Positions 7,592-15,262 are shown, numbered from the stretch's first letter. The stretch is 28,140 nucleotides of DNA from JANXVV01 sp038230975 (GCA_038230975.1 JBBRMF010000039.1:1-28140), one strand, 5' to 3'. A program made the numbers and translations. The notes: generated by a model not told the origin, from the sequence alone.

Positions 7592-9431
7592 GGGATTTTT
7601 TTTCTGAGGTGACATGGGCGTCTCGCCCATGTTCTTCGCTCGTAGGATGCACGGGCGAGACGCCCATGCCACTGATATTTGCAGCCAATTGGCGAATGCG
7701 TTCGACCATGCCTTGCAGGCCGTTGCGCCGCTGGGCGCTGACGAATTGGTCGAGGCCGATTCTGTGGAAAAAGGCCTGCACGTCGAACGCGAGAATCTCT
7801 CTGGCTTCTTGGCCGGCGAAGAGTTTTTGCAGGACGGCGATCAATCCGCGCACGATGTGGGCATCGGAACTGCCGAGAAGATCCAGGCGATTCCCGTTTC
7901 CCGCATGGCGGCGACCCATTAGGTGGACCGTGCTCATACATCCATGAACGCGGGCGGCATCAGTCTTTAGGGCGTCAGGAAGCGGAAGGAGTTTCTGGCC
8001 AAGGTCGAGCAGATATTCATTTCGCGCGTCGCGATCACCGAGGAATTCAAAGTCTTCGGCGAGTTTATCCGCCGCCTCGTTTGGCGATGCCGCGAATGCG
8101 GGCGGGAATTTTAATTCGGAGGAATTCGGCGCGGCGGCCGGCGTTGGCGCGTTGACCGTCGTTACGTGCGGCGTGGCTTTCCGGACAATCTTTTCGAGCG
8201 CGGTCGCCAGCGCATCCACATCGTCGGTCGTGTTATACATCGCGAAGGATGCGCGAGTCGTCGCGCTGATTTTGAATCGATCCATCACCGGCTGGCAGCA
8301 GTGATGACCGGTGCGGACGGCGATGCCTTCGGAATCGAGTTGAGTGCCGAGATCCAGCGGAGAGATGGGCGGATTTTCGATCACGAAGGAAATTACACCC
8401 GCTTTTCGCCGGGCGGTGCCGATGATGCGGAGGCCGCGAATCTTCGAGAGTTTTTCGGTCGCATATTCCAGTATTTTTTCTTCGTGTGGAACGATATTTT
8501 CGAATCCGATATGGGTCACGAAATCAATCGCGGCACCGAGGCCGATTGCGCCGCAGATGTCGGGCGTACCGGCTTCGAATTTGTTAGGGAGGTCGGCGTA
8601 CTCTGTTTTTTCAAACGTAACGCTGCGGATCATATCCCCCCCGCCCATAAACGGCGGCATGGATTCGAGCAGCGCACGCTTGCCGTAGAGCACACCGATG
8701 CCCGTGGGGCCGTAGAGTTTATGACCGGAGAAGCAATAGAAATCCGCATCGAGTTTCTGGACATCCGTTGGAGCATGCGCGATCCACTGAGCGCCGTCGA
8801 TCAGCACCTTTGCGCCGACCGCGTGCGATTGCCGAATGATTTCTTCCACGGGATTGATCGTGCCGAGTGAATTGGAAATGTGATTGACGGCGACCAGCTT
8901 CACACGCGGGTTCAGAAGCCTTGCGAATTCATCCATCAACAATTCACCGGCATCGTTCATCGGAATCACGCGGAGCTTGGCCCCCGTCAACTCGCAGGCC
9001 ATCTGCCAGGGAACGATGTTCGAGTGATGCTCCATCGCGCTGACGAGGATTTCATCACCGGCTTTCAGAAACGCTCGCGACCATGAAGTGGCGACGAGAT
9101 TGATCGCCTCCGTGGCCCCGCGCGTGAAGATAATTTCCGCAGAGTCGGCGGCATTGATAAATTTCTGCACCTTCACACGGGCGGCTTCATAGGCTTCCGT
9201 GGCAATCTGGCTTAGCTCATAGACGCCACGATGGACGTTGGCGTTTTGGGATTCGTAGTAGTGTGAAATCGCGTCGATGACGGAGCGCGGTTTTTGGGTA
9301 GTGGCACCGTTGTCGAGGTAGATGAGTGGTTTGCCGTGCGCGGTGGTTTGGAGAATCGGAAAATCAGCGCGGACTTTCTGAACGTCAAACAGGCGTAGTG
9401 GACGAAGTTGAGGAGAGCGAATCTGCGTCAT
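7584..9431 (-). CDS. sufS: SufS cysteine desulfurase fused to SufE sulfur acceptor
   Basis: This protein supplies sulfur for Fe-S assembly: the SufS part takes sulfur from cysteine, and the SufE part accepts the persulfide for SufBCD. Residues 15-418 form a class V aminotransferase-like desulfurase with HHSNIVPWQ (about 135), the PLP lysine Lys238 in CFSGHKLYGPTG, and the active-site Cys in RTGHHCCQP (378/379). A Pro/Ala linker (422-450) leads to a SufE domain (455-583) whose acceptor Cys498 sits in VHGCMSTVHL. The last ~30 residues (GMGVSPVHPTSEEHGRDAHV) are encoded by the palindrome at 7613-7671 and belong to neither family. With 615 residues it equals the two separate enzymes plus linker. 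It lies between uma2 and the SufT-like gene in the suf operon, so no free SufE is needed. Confidence 0.93.
   Translation of the reverse strand: MTQIRSPQLRPLRLFDVQKVRADFPILQTTAHGKPLIYLDNGATTQKPRSVIDAISHYYESQNANVHRGVYELSQIATEAYEAARVKVQKFINAADSAEIIFTRGATEAINLVATSWSRAFLKAGDEILVSAMEHHSNIVPWQMACELTGAKLRVIPMNDAGELLMDEFARLLNPRVKLVAVNHISNSLGTINPVEEIIRQSHAVGAKVLIDGAQWIAHAPTDVQKLDADFYCFSGHKLYGPTGIGVLYGKRALLESMPPFMGGGDMIRSVTFEKTEYADLPNKFEAGTPDICGAIGLGAAIDFVTHIGFENIVPHEEKILEYATEKLSKIRGLRIIGTARRKAGVISFVIENPPISPLDLGTQLDSEGIAVRTGHHCCQPVMDRFKISATTRASFAMYNTTDDVDALATALEKIVRKATPHVTTVNAPTPAAAPNSSELKFPPAFAASPNEAADKLAEDFEFLGDRDARNEYLLDLGQKLLPLPDALKTDAARVHGCMSTVHLMGRRHAGNGNRLDLLGSSDAHIVRGLIAVLQKLFAGQEAREILAFDVQAFFHRIGLDQFVSAQRRNGLQGMVERIRQLAANISGMGVSPVHPTSEEHGRDAHVTSEKKSHD
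7613..7671. repeat. GC-rich palindromic repeat, copy 2 (inside sufSE)
   Basis: The left arm, 7613-7631 (CATGGGCGTCTCGCCCATG), pairs with the right arm at about 7648-7671 (GCACGGGCGAGACGCCCATG). The stem matches those of copies 1 and 3, while the 16- to 18-nt loop is different. The left arm is itself nearly self-complementary. The element lies in frame within the last 30 codons of sufSE, encoding roughly residues 588-607, and ends about 20 nt before the start of the SufT-like gene. Confidence 0.82.
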
Positions 9432-9455
9432 TGGACCATATCATAGTCACGGTGA

Positions 9456-10037
9456 TCATTGCTTGGCCGGGGTTGCTGGAACCGGGAAGAAATCGGCAAC
9501 TTTACAGCGGAAGCCAGGGAGGAGTGGTTCGGCGGTCAGTTCATCATCGGCGGAAAAAATGACGGGCTTGCCTTTGAGGGGATGGACCGTCACGGTGCGG
9601 GCCTTCGGATCCGCAACCCAAATGAGCGGGAACCCGGCGTCGAGATATTCGCGCACTTTTTCATCGACCTTGTAGACCATGTCGTTGGGTGAAATCACCT
9701 CAATCGCCAAATCGGGAACGATCGGCATATAACCTAGGTCGGGATCGGACAGCTTTTTCAAACGATCGAGCGATATTACTGTCGTGTCGGGTTTGAGGAC
9801 CTTTTCGGGACTATCTTCAAAGCACTGATAGCCGAGACTCGCCGGATAGACCTCGGCAACGGGGTGCTGAAGAAGAAAGGCATGAAGTCGAAAAGAAAAC
9901 AGGAGTTCGATCTTACTTGATTCTGCGCTCACATTTTTCTCCACGATTTGGCCGTCAACCAGTTCCATCGTGCTGTTATCGGGCAGATGGAGCAAATCTT
10001 CCGGGGTGATAGGCCGCGTTAATTCAGCGACAGTCAT
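9456..10037 (-). CDS. Uma2 family protein (DUF820, PD-(D/E)XK nuclease-like)
   Basis: This 193-residue protein has the full Uma2/DUF820 pattern: an N-terminal TPEDLLHLPDN and MELVDGQIVEKN, a central VLKPDTTVIS, then MPIVPDLAIEVISPND (residues about 105-120) and the KVREYLDAGFPLIWVADP block. The Asp and Glu in PDLAIEV and the following Lys residues fit a PD-(D/E)XK-type active site. Uma2 genes are common as scattered single genes in planctomycetes and cyanobacteria, and their biological role is not settled. Here it sits between sufD (40 nt) and sufSE (24 nt), an odd place for a nuclease-like gene. It is probably an accessory gene that has settled in the suf operon. Confidence 0.87.
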   Translation of the reverse strand: MTVAELTRPITPEDLLHLPDNSTMELVDGQIVEKNVSAESSKIELLFSFRLHAFLLQHPVAEVYPASLGYQCFEDSPEKVLKPDTTVISLDRLKKLSDPDLGYMPIVPDLAIEVISPNDMVYKVDEKVREYLDAGFPLIWVADPKARTVTVHPLKGKPVIFSADDELTAEPLLPGFRCKVADFFPVPATPAKQ

Positions 10038-10077
10038 AGGTGTCTCCTGGGGTCAGTACTCATAAGAGTATAACCCA

Positions 10078-11445
10078 TTATCTTGCCTTTTCATCGTGCG
10101 AACCGAGATCGGTAATCCGCAGGTCCTGCGGCAGGCCATGCTGGGCGGCCATGAAATCTTCCAAGCGTCGCCGTACGGGCGCGACGCGCATTCGGCGGGT
10201 GACATCGGCGGCGAAGGCATAGGTGAGAAGATGACGGGCGGCTTCGAGACTGACGCCACGGGAGCGGAGATAGAACACGGCTTCTTCATCAACCGGGCCA
10301 ATGGTGGAACCGTGCGTGCATTTCACGTCGTCGGCGTAAATTTCGAGCGCCGGCTGGCTGTTCATGTAGGCATCGTCGCTTAAAAGCAGGGATTTGCTCG
10401 ACTGTTTGCTGTCGGTTTTCTGGGCATCTTTTTGTACGAAGATCTGTCCCTTAAATACACAGGTGGCGCGGCCGCTGAGTACATGCTTGTAGAGTTCATG
10501 ACTTGGGCAGTTGGGCTTTTCGTGATGAAGAAGCGTGTGGTTATCGCAATGTTGATCGCCTCCGATGATGACCAGGCCATTAAGGGTGGCGTCGGCGCGC
10601 TCGCCGTTCATTTTGACGTTGAGATCATTGCGCGTGAGCTTGCCACCGATCGTGGCGGCATGGCTGATGAATCGGCTTTGCGTGCCGAGATCGACTTGCA
10701 TGGTGGCGACGTGGTACGCCGTCAGATTTTCCTGCTGCAGCTTGCAGTGATCGATACGGCAATCGGCACCGGTGACAAATTCCGTGACGGCGTTCGTGAA
10801 GTAGATTCCGCTGCCGGAACCGACGTAGCTTTCGACGATGGTCGCTTCAACATTGTCTTCGGCGACAACCAAAACTCGGGGATGAGAGACCGTCGGTTCA
10901 TCACCGGCGGTTGAAATAAAAATCAGATGGATGGGCAATTCAACCAACGTGCCCGTGGGCAGATGGATAAATGCACCGTCGCTGACAAATCCGGTGTTCA
11001 GCGCGACAAAAGCATTCTCTTCAATGGCTGCATATTTACCGAGATGGCGCTCGATGACATCGGCATCGGTTTCCAGCGCAGCGGCGATGCTGCACACTTT
11101 TGCACCACGGGGAAGTTTGCCGTGCTTGCTGAGGGAAGAGACATATCGGCCGTTGATGAACACCAGTTCGACGGCGGCGTCTCGGCCAAACGTGTAATGC
11201 CTGGTCGTGGCAGTGCCATCATCCGGACCATCAATATCCCCGAGTTTGAAAGGCGTACGAATGATGGGATCGATATTTGTGAATCGCCAGGCTTCGGTTT
11301 TCCGCGTGGGGAAACCGACGAGGTCGAATCGGGCAATCGCGTCACGACGCAACTTCTCCAACCAAGGATGACGGATGCCTTCCTGCGTCGCGAAGCGGTC
11401 GAAGTTGGACAGGTGCACATTCTTGTCTTCAATCACTTGGATCAT
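10078..11445 (-). CDS. sufD: SufD, Fe-S cluster assembly scaffold subunit
   Basis: SufD pairs with SufB and the ATPase SufC to form the SufBC2D scaffold on which Fe-S clusters are built in the cytoplasm. The 455-residue product shows the N-terminal FPTRKTEAWRFTNI block, the central beta-helix (for example FVTGADCRIDHCKLQQEN) and the C-terminal HGSTIGPVDEEAVFYLRSRG motif, in which the Cys/His near KCTHGS are conserved. I chose ATG 11445 because similarity begins there (MIQVIEDKNVHLSNFDRF). The frame remains open another 62 codons up to an ATG at 11631, which overlaps the sufC stop as ATGA, but that extension is read entirely through the nested palindromes at 11493-11620. Which start is used is uncertain. 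Confidence 0.92.
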   Translation of the reverse strand: MIQVIEDKNVHLSNFDRFATQEGIRHPWLEKLRRDAIARFDLVGFPTRKTEAWRFTNIDPIIRTPFKLGDIDGPDDGTATTRHYTFGRDAAVELVFINGRYVSSLSKHGKLPRGAKVCSIAAALETDADVIERHLGKYAAIEENAFVALNTGFVSDGAFIHLPTGTLVELPIHLIFISTAGDEPTVSHPRVLVVAEDNVEATIVESYVGSGSGIYFTNAVTEFVTGADCRIDHCKLQQENLTAYHVATMQVDLGTQSRFISHAATIGGKLTRNDLNVKMNGERADATLNGLVIIGGDQHCDNHTLLHHEKPNCPSHELYKHVLSGRATCVFKGQIFVQKDAQKTDSKQSSKSLLLSDDAYMNSQPALEIYADDVKCTHGSTIGPVDEEAVFYLRSRGVSLEAARHLLTYAFAADVTRRMRVAPVRRRLEDFMAAQHGLPQDLRITDLGSHDEKAR

Positions 11446-11492
11446 CCTACGGACTCCTGCGGCGGTTGTCGTCTGTCGTATTGCTTGGATTT

Positions 11493-11620
11493 TGTAGGGT
11501 CCGCACTGAGCCTGAGACTTTTTTGGTGGCGTGGGCGTCTCGCCCGCGTTTTCTTCAACAAGAAGCACGGGCGGGACGCCCATGCCACCATCTATTCTCA
11601 AGCTTCGTGCGGACCCTACA
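11493..11620. repeat. Nested palindromes between sufC and sufD (palindromic repeat copy 3 inside another inverted repeat)
   Basis: An outer perfect 14-bp inverted repeat (TGTAGGGTCCGCAC at 11493-11506 and its complement at 11607-11620) encloses the third copy of the GC-rich palindrome. The inner arms are 11525-11548 and 11565-11589, with GTGGGCGTCTCGCCC in the left arm and GCGGGACGCCCATGCC in the right. The whole 128-bp unit could fold as a double hairpin in the suf transcript. It contains no stop codon in the sufD frame. It lies within the 182-nt stretch between the sufC stop and the likely sufD start. Confidence 0.82.
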
Positions 11621-11627
11621 ATTTCAA

Positions 11628-12404
11628 TCATGCCGTTTGCATTTCGTCTTCGACCCAGTCATACCCCTCGGTGTCGAGCTTGACAGCCAGGGCTTTGTCG
11701 CCTGACTTGACGATGCGGCCGTCGATCATCACATGCACCACATCGGGCACGACATAGTCAAGCATTCGCTGGTAGTGCGTGACCAATAAGACGGCCTGCT
11801 TCGGGTCGGCTTCGTGAAGCTTGTTGATGCCATGCGAGATGGTTCGGAGCGCATCGACATCCAACCCGCTGTCGGTCTCGTCGAGCAGGCCGAGGCGCGG
11901 GTTGATGACGGCCATCTGGAAGACTTCGTTTCGCTTTTTTTCACCCCCGCTGAAACCTTCGTTGACAGCGCGGTTCATGAAGCTGGGGTCCATCTCCAGC
12001 ATTTTCATTTTGTCTTTGACGAGCGTGAGAAACGCCATCGCATCGAGTTCTTCTTCACCGCGATGTTTGCGGATGGCATTGACGGCGGCTTTCAGAAAGT
12101 AACTGGTGCTGACACCGGGGATTTCCACCGGGTATTGGAATCCCAGGAACATGCCTTCGCGAGCGCGTTCTTCGGCGGACATTTCGAAAAGATTTTTGCC
12201 ATCGAATGTGGCAGAGCCTTCGGTGACCTCGTAGGTCTCGCGACCGGCGAGCACACCGCACAGCGTGCTTTTTCCGGACCCGTTCTTGCCCATGATGGCA
12301 TGAACTTCACCGGCGTTGATCGTGAGATTCAAACCTTTGAGAATTTCGCGTCCGCCCGGAACTGCAATGCGGGCGTGAAGATTTTTGACTTCGAGTAGAG
12401 CCAT
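11628..12404 (-). CDS. sufC: SufC, ABC ATPase of the Fe-S assembly complex
   Basis: This soluble ATPase drives the SufBC2D scaffold. The 258-residue protein has a Walker A motif at 39-47 (GKNGSGKST), a signature motif FSGGEKKRNEVFQ near residue 152, and a Walker B segment LLDETDSGLDVDAL, followed by the conserved switch His in LLVTHYQRML. All are typical of SufC and none is degenerate. It is 258 residues, against about 248-250 for the usual enzyme. It follows hicB by 30 nt and ends with a stop that overlaps a possible sufD start (ATGA). In the usual planctomycete order sufC would follow sufB directly; here a toxin-antitoxin pair separates them. Confidence 0.95.
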   Translation of the reverse strand: MALLEVKNLHARIAVPGGREILKGLNLTINAGEVHAIMGKNGSGKSTLCGVLAGRETYEVTEGSATFDGKNLFEMSAEERAREGMFLGFQYPVEIPGVSTSYFLKAAVNAIRKHRGEEELDAMAFLTLVKDKMKMLEMDPSFMNRAVNEGFSGGEKKRNEVFQMAVINPRLGLLDETDSGLDVDALRTISHGINKLHEADPKQAVLLVTHYQRMLDYVVPDVVHVMIDGRIVKSGDKALAVKLDTEGYDWVEDEMQTA

Positions 12405-12434
12405 TACAAAGTTCCTATCATTCTAAATCGCTTA

Positions 12435-12746
12435 TCAAGCGCTTTGCTTCGTCGGCAACTCTGCGACGTTTAATTGACTGCTTTCGTTTGGTTGATCCGG
12501 AAGATCGACCACATCGGCACCGGGATATCGAAACAAGTGCGGAGCGGGGGGATTCACCGGTTTGCCGAATTCATCTTCGAGAAGTAGTTCTAGAACTTCT
12601 CGGGCGTTCTTTGCTGCCTCTTCGTAGGTGTCCCCATGGGTCTTGCAATAGGGACCCCACTCTGGAAGTGAAACAACATAATGCTTGTCTTCTTCGCACC
12701 ACTGAATAACAACGGTGTACCGTGGTTGAGTTGTAATATCGGCCAT
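12435..12746 (-). CDS. hicB: HicB-family antitoxin
   Basis: This 103-residue protein has the partial RNase H-like fold pattern of HicB antitoxins: YTVVIQWCEEDKHYVVSLPEWGPYCKTHGDTYEEAAKNAREVLELLLE. The conserved G-D-T-x-E-E-A-x-x-N-A block is evident. The C-terminal 40 residues (PPAPHLFRYPGADVVDLPDQP) are low in complexity, and I see no HTH or ribbon-helix-helix domain. The ATG at 12746 begins one nucleotide after the hicA stop; a GTG at 12755 would add three residues. The partner toxin gene upstream carries a nonsense codon, so this antitoxin may have no working toxin. Both sit inside the suf operon between sufB and sufC. Confidence 0.82.
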   Translation of the reverse strand: MADITTQPRYTVVIQWCEEDKHYVVSLPEWGPYCKTHGDTYEEAAKNAREVLELLLEDEFGKPVNPPAPHLFRYPGADVVDLPDQPNESSQLNVAELPTKQSA

Positions 12747-12747
12747 T

Positions 12748-12954
12748 TCATTCACCTTTCTGGGCTTCCATCACGGCCTTGGTAACGTCACGCTCCTGAT
12801 ATCGATCCGCATCCGCTCCGTCATTGCCGGACAAAACAACGCGACGGACCACATTGGAGTGTGCCTATTTCGTGTGGCTTCCTTTGCCTCCCGGAACCTG
12901 TATCCAACCGGCCGCGCGGAGCATCGACTTTAACTCTCGAATTTTCTTCGGCAT
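12748..12954 (-). pseudogene. hicA: HicA-like toxin gene with in-frame stop
   Basis: Reading the minus strand from the ATG at 12954 gives 29 residues that match the HicA start (MPKKIRELKSMLRAAGW, then PGGKGSHTK with the catalytic-type His27). A TAG follows at codon 30 (12867-12865). The same frame then continues for 38 residues to a normal stop at 12750-12748 and still looks like HicA: VVRRVVLSGNDGADADRYQERDVTKAV. The full length of 68 residues would suit HicA. A single base change (for instance TGG to TAG) explains the stop. The gene lies 23 nt after sufB and 1 nt before hicB. I read it as an inactivated mRNA-interferase toxin. A sequencing error is possible. Confidence 0.8.
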
Positions 12955-12977
12955 CCCGTTCCCTTCACGGCCAAACG

Positions 12978-14432
12978 TCACCCAACGCTGCCTTCGAGAC
13001 TGACACCGAGCAACTTTTGAGCCTCCACCGCAAACTCAAACGGCAGCTCTTTGAACACTTCCTTACAGAATCCGCTGACGATCATGTTCACGGCGTCTTC
13101 CAACGCGATACCGCGTGCCTTGCAATAAAAGAGCTGATCTTCGCCGATCTTGCTGGTGCTGGCTTCGTGCTCGGCTTTACTCGTCGTGTTGCGAACTTCG
13201 ATGTACGGGAAAGTATGCGCACCGCATTTATCGCCCAGAAGCAGCGAATCGCACTGAGTGTAATTGCGGCTATGTGCGGCACCTTTCAAGATTTTCACCA
13301 GGCCGCGATAGGTGTTCTGACCTTTGCCGGCGCTGATGCCTTTACTCACGATCGTGCTCTTGGTGTTCTTGCCGATGTGAATCATCTTGGTGCCGGTGTC
13401 GGCCTGCTGAAGATTATTCGTCAAGGCCACACTGTAAAACTCACCGACGCTATTGTCGCCCTGCAAAATGCAGGAAGGATATTTCCAGGTGATCGCCGAC
13501 CCGGTTTCGACCTGGGTCCAGGTGATCTTGCTGTTGATTCCACGGCGGGCACCGCGCTTGGTCACGAAGTTGTAGATACCGCCTTTGCCCTGCTTATCGC
13601 CGGGGTACCAGTTCTGGACGGTGCTGTATTTGATCGTTGCATTGTCCAAAGCCACCAACTCGACCACGGCGGCATGCAACTGATTTTCATCGCGCATCGG
13701 AGCGGTGCAGCCTTCCAGGTAGCTGACGTGCGCTCCTTCGGCCGCGATGATCAACGTCCGTTCAAACTGCCCGGTATTTTTAGCGTTGATTCGGAAATAA
13801 GTGCTTAGCTCCATCGGGCAGCGAACACCCTTGGGGATGTAAACGAAGGAACCATCGGTAAATACGGCGGCATTGAGCGTGGCGAAATAGTTGTCCGAGT
13901 ACGGCACGACTGAACCCATGTACTTCTTCACCAACTCCGGGTGGTTCAGCACGGCATCGCTAAACGAACAGAAGAGGATTCCTTTTTCCGCCAACGCTTT
14001 TTGGAAGGTCGTCTTCACGGACACCGAATCGAACACGGCGTCGACCGCCACCCCGGAAGGTTCTTCTCCCAAGAGCGCGGCTCGTTCATGAACGGGCACC
14101 CCGAGCTTTTCGAAGGTGGCCAGTGTTTCATCCCGCTCTTCCTTGCTCAGTTTGCGAGCCTTGGGGGCGGAATAATAGATCGAAGCCTGATAGTCGATCT
14201 TCGGGTACTTCAGTTGTGGCCAATCATGTGGTTCTTCCAGGGTCAACCAATGTCGGTAGGCCTTGAGGCGGCCATCGAGCATCCACTGGGGTTCATTTTT
14301 TTTCTTGGAAATGAAGCGGATAATTTCTTCATTCAGCCCCATTGGCGATTCATCCGCTTCGACATCGGAGATGAAGCCCCACTTATATTCTTGATTCGCA
14401 AGAGACTCAATCTCAGTTGTTGTTGTCGGCAT
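12978..14432 (-). CDS. sufB: SufB, Fe-S cluster assembly scaffold subunit
   Basis: This is the main scaffold subunit of SufBC2D. The 484-residue protein matches SufB throughout: the N-terminal YKWGFISDVEADESPMGLNEEIIRFIS, the central VPYSDNYFATLNAAVFTDGSFVYIPKGVRCP, the EGCTAPMRDENQLHAAVVE block with the conserved Cys, and the C-terminal CDSLLLGDKCGAHTFPYIEV and EASTSKIGEDQLFYC with the conserved cluster-related Cys and Glu. It is the first gene of the minus-strand suf run. A GGAG about 10 nt before the ATG (minus strand, near 14446-14443) can serve as ribosome binding site. No SufR or IscR regulator gene adjoins it. Confidence 0.96.
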   Translation of the reverse strand: MPTTTTEIESLANQEYKWGFISDVEADESPMGLNEEIIRFISKKKNEPQWMLDGRLKAYRHWLTLEEPHDWPQLKYPKIDYQASIYYSAPKARKLSKEERDETLATFEKLGVPVHERAALLGEEPSGVAVDAVFDSVSVKTTFQKALAEKGILFCSFSDAVLNHPELVKKYMGSVVPYSDNYFATLNAAVFTDGSFVYIPKGVRCPMELSTYFRINAKNTGQFERTLIIAAEGAHVSYLEGCTAPMRDENQLHAAVVELVALDNATIKYSTVQNWYPGDKQGKGGIYNFVTKRGARRGINSKITWTQVETGSAITWKYPSCILQGDNSVGEFYSVALTNNLQQADTGTKMIHIGKNTKSTIVSKGISAGKGQNTYRGLVKILKGAAHSRNYTQCDSLLLGDKCGAHTFPYIEVRNTTSKAEHEASTSKIGEDQLFYCKARGIALEDAVNMIVSGFCKEVFKELPFEFAVEAQKLLGVSLEGSVG

Positions 14433-14759
14433 AAAAAAGTCTCCGCACTACGGCGGTAAATCATCACTTCAACTTCAAAAATGGATCAGGGTCGGTGAAG
14501 CAGTGCTCGAAAGCTTTGTTGCCACGGCACCATTTTCCGTTACTTAAGTGGCTTATTGTACGTTAGGTACCCTGTCAGGTACACCACTTTGCTCGGATTG
14601 CGTCAGGAAGTTTACGGTTTCGCAGCGATTCAGCCAAACGGACGCGCAAAAAACAATCTGGAATATAATTGACAAAGTCCCGTTCGCTTGGCGACAATTG
14701 ATTTGTGCGCGAAATGTCTTCGCGCGGAACTTCATGTACCATCCGAGCGGGAGCATTCG
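14433..14759. other. Divergent intergenic region between sufB and a secreted-protein gene
   Basis: This 327-nt region must hold the promoters for the suf operon (leftward) and for the small secreted protein (rightward). I see no convincing gene in it. Two direct copies of T(T/C)AGGTAC(C/A)C with a 12-nt period lie at 14563-14572 and 14575-14584; the stretch GTACCCTGTCAGGTAC is also nearly palindromic, so it could be an operator. A likely rightward promoter is listed separately. No clear -35/-10 pair for sufB could be assigned by eye. Confidence 0.45.
14669..14698 (+). promoter_or_regulatory. Putative sigma70-type promoter for the secreted protein gene
   Basis: A perfect TTGACA at 14669-14674 is followed after 18 nt by GACAAT at 14693-14698, which matches four of the six -10 positions. 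Transcription would start near 14705 and give a leader of about 55 nt before the ATG at 14760. Confidence 0.45.
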
Positions 14760-15131
14760 ATGAAATTGCAACGGGTTTTAGGAACGTCACTGGCTGTGTT
14801 GTTGGCATTTTCGGCAATCGGTTACGCGGCTGAAGGCGACAAGCCCACACCAAAAGCGGACACGAAGGAATTAAAGGGTGTCCGATTAATCAAGCCTTAC
14901 AGTGAATTAAAAGATCTCACGCCTGAGCAGACCGTCAAGCTTAAAGAGATCCACAAGAAGTTCTCCGACCAGATCAAGGCGTTGGAAGCGCAGCAGAGGG
15001 AAGAGATGACCACCGTTCTGACGGATGCCCAAAAGAAGGAAATTACTGAGCTTCCGGCGACGGGCAAATCCGATCGAAAGACCAAACCCGCTCCGGCAGC
15101 AGCCGGAGACGCGAAGGATACGACGAAATAA
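14760..15131 (+). CDS. Small secreted protein with a Spy/LTxxQ-like segment
   Basis: The 123-residue precursor begins with a typical signal peptide (MKLQRVLGTSLAVLLAFSA), probably cut after GYA near residue 22. The mature protein is charged and Lys-rich. Residues about 53-100 (LTPEQTVKLKEIHKKFSDQI...LTDAQKKEI) look helical and resemble the LTxxQ motifs of Spy/CpxP-type periplasmic proteins; the C-terminus is a Lys/Pro/Ala tail. The ATG at 14760 is chosen because the signal peptide begins there and a GGGAG lies just upstream. A role as a periplasmic chaperone or stress protein is a guess from the motif. It has its own promoter, and a C/G-rich hairpin follows at 15145-15175. Confidence 0.75.
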   Translation: MKLQRVLGTSLAVLLAFSAIGYAAEGDKPTPKADTKELKGVRLIKPYSELKDLTPEQTVKLKEIHKKFSDQIKALEAQQREEMTTVLTDAQKKEITELPATGKSDRKTKPAPAAAGDAKDTTK

Positions 15132-15144
15132 TTGAGCTTCCGTT

Positions 15145-15262
15145 CCCTCCCCCCAATGTATTCATTGGGGGAGGGTTAGGGCGAGGGGTCTTTTTCTGCC
15201 CACCGAAGAACGCTCGAAATTGAAATTCATTCGGCGGGTCGCGCCGCCCCTAACCCTCCCCC
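15145..15262. repeat. C/G-rich repeat with two mutually exclusive hairpins
   Basis: The arm at 15145-15158 (CCCTCCCCCCAATG) can pair with 15163-15175 (CATTGGGGGAGGG) across a 4-nt loop, with one bulged C. The G-rich strand 15167-15181 (GGGGGAGGGTTAGGG) can instead pair perfectly over 15 nt with 15248-15262 (CCCTAACCCTCCCCC). The first hairpin could terminate the upstream gene, with a run of five T at 15191-15195 some distance away. The second would enclose the leader of the UvrC-like gene. It resembles dispersed repeats of this bacterial group. A regulatory role is speculative. Confidence 0.6.

Noticed and set aside
7592..7672. N-terminal extension of the SufT-like protein up to 7672
   Set aside because: The added residues come only from the palindrome and overlap SufSE deeply; ATG 7591 gives the normal coupling overlap.
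12861..13808. A 315-codon plus-strand frame opposite sufB and hicA
   Set aside because: It is a shadow of sufB; its composition follows the reverse of that gene and it has no start signal.
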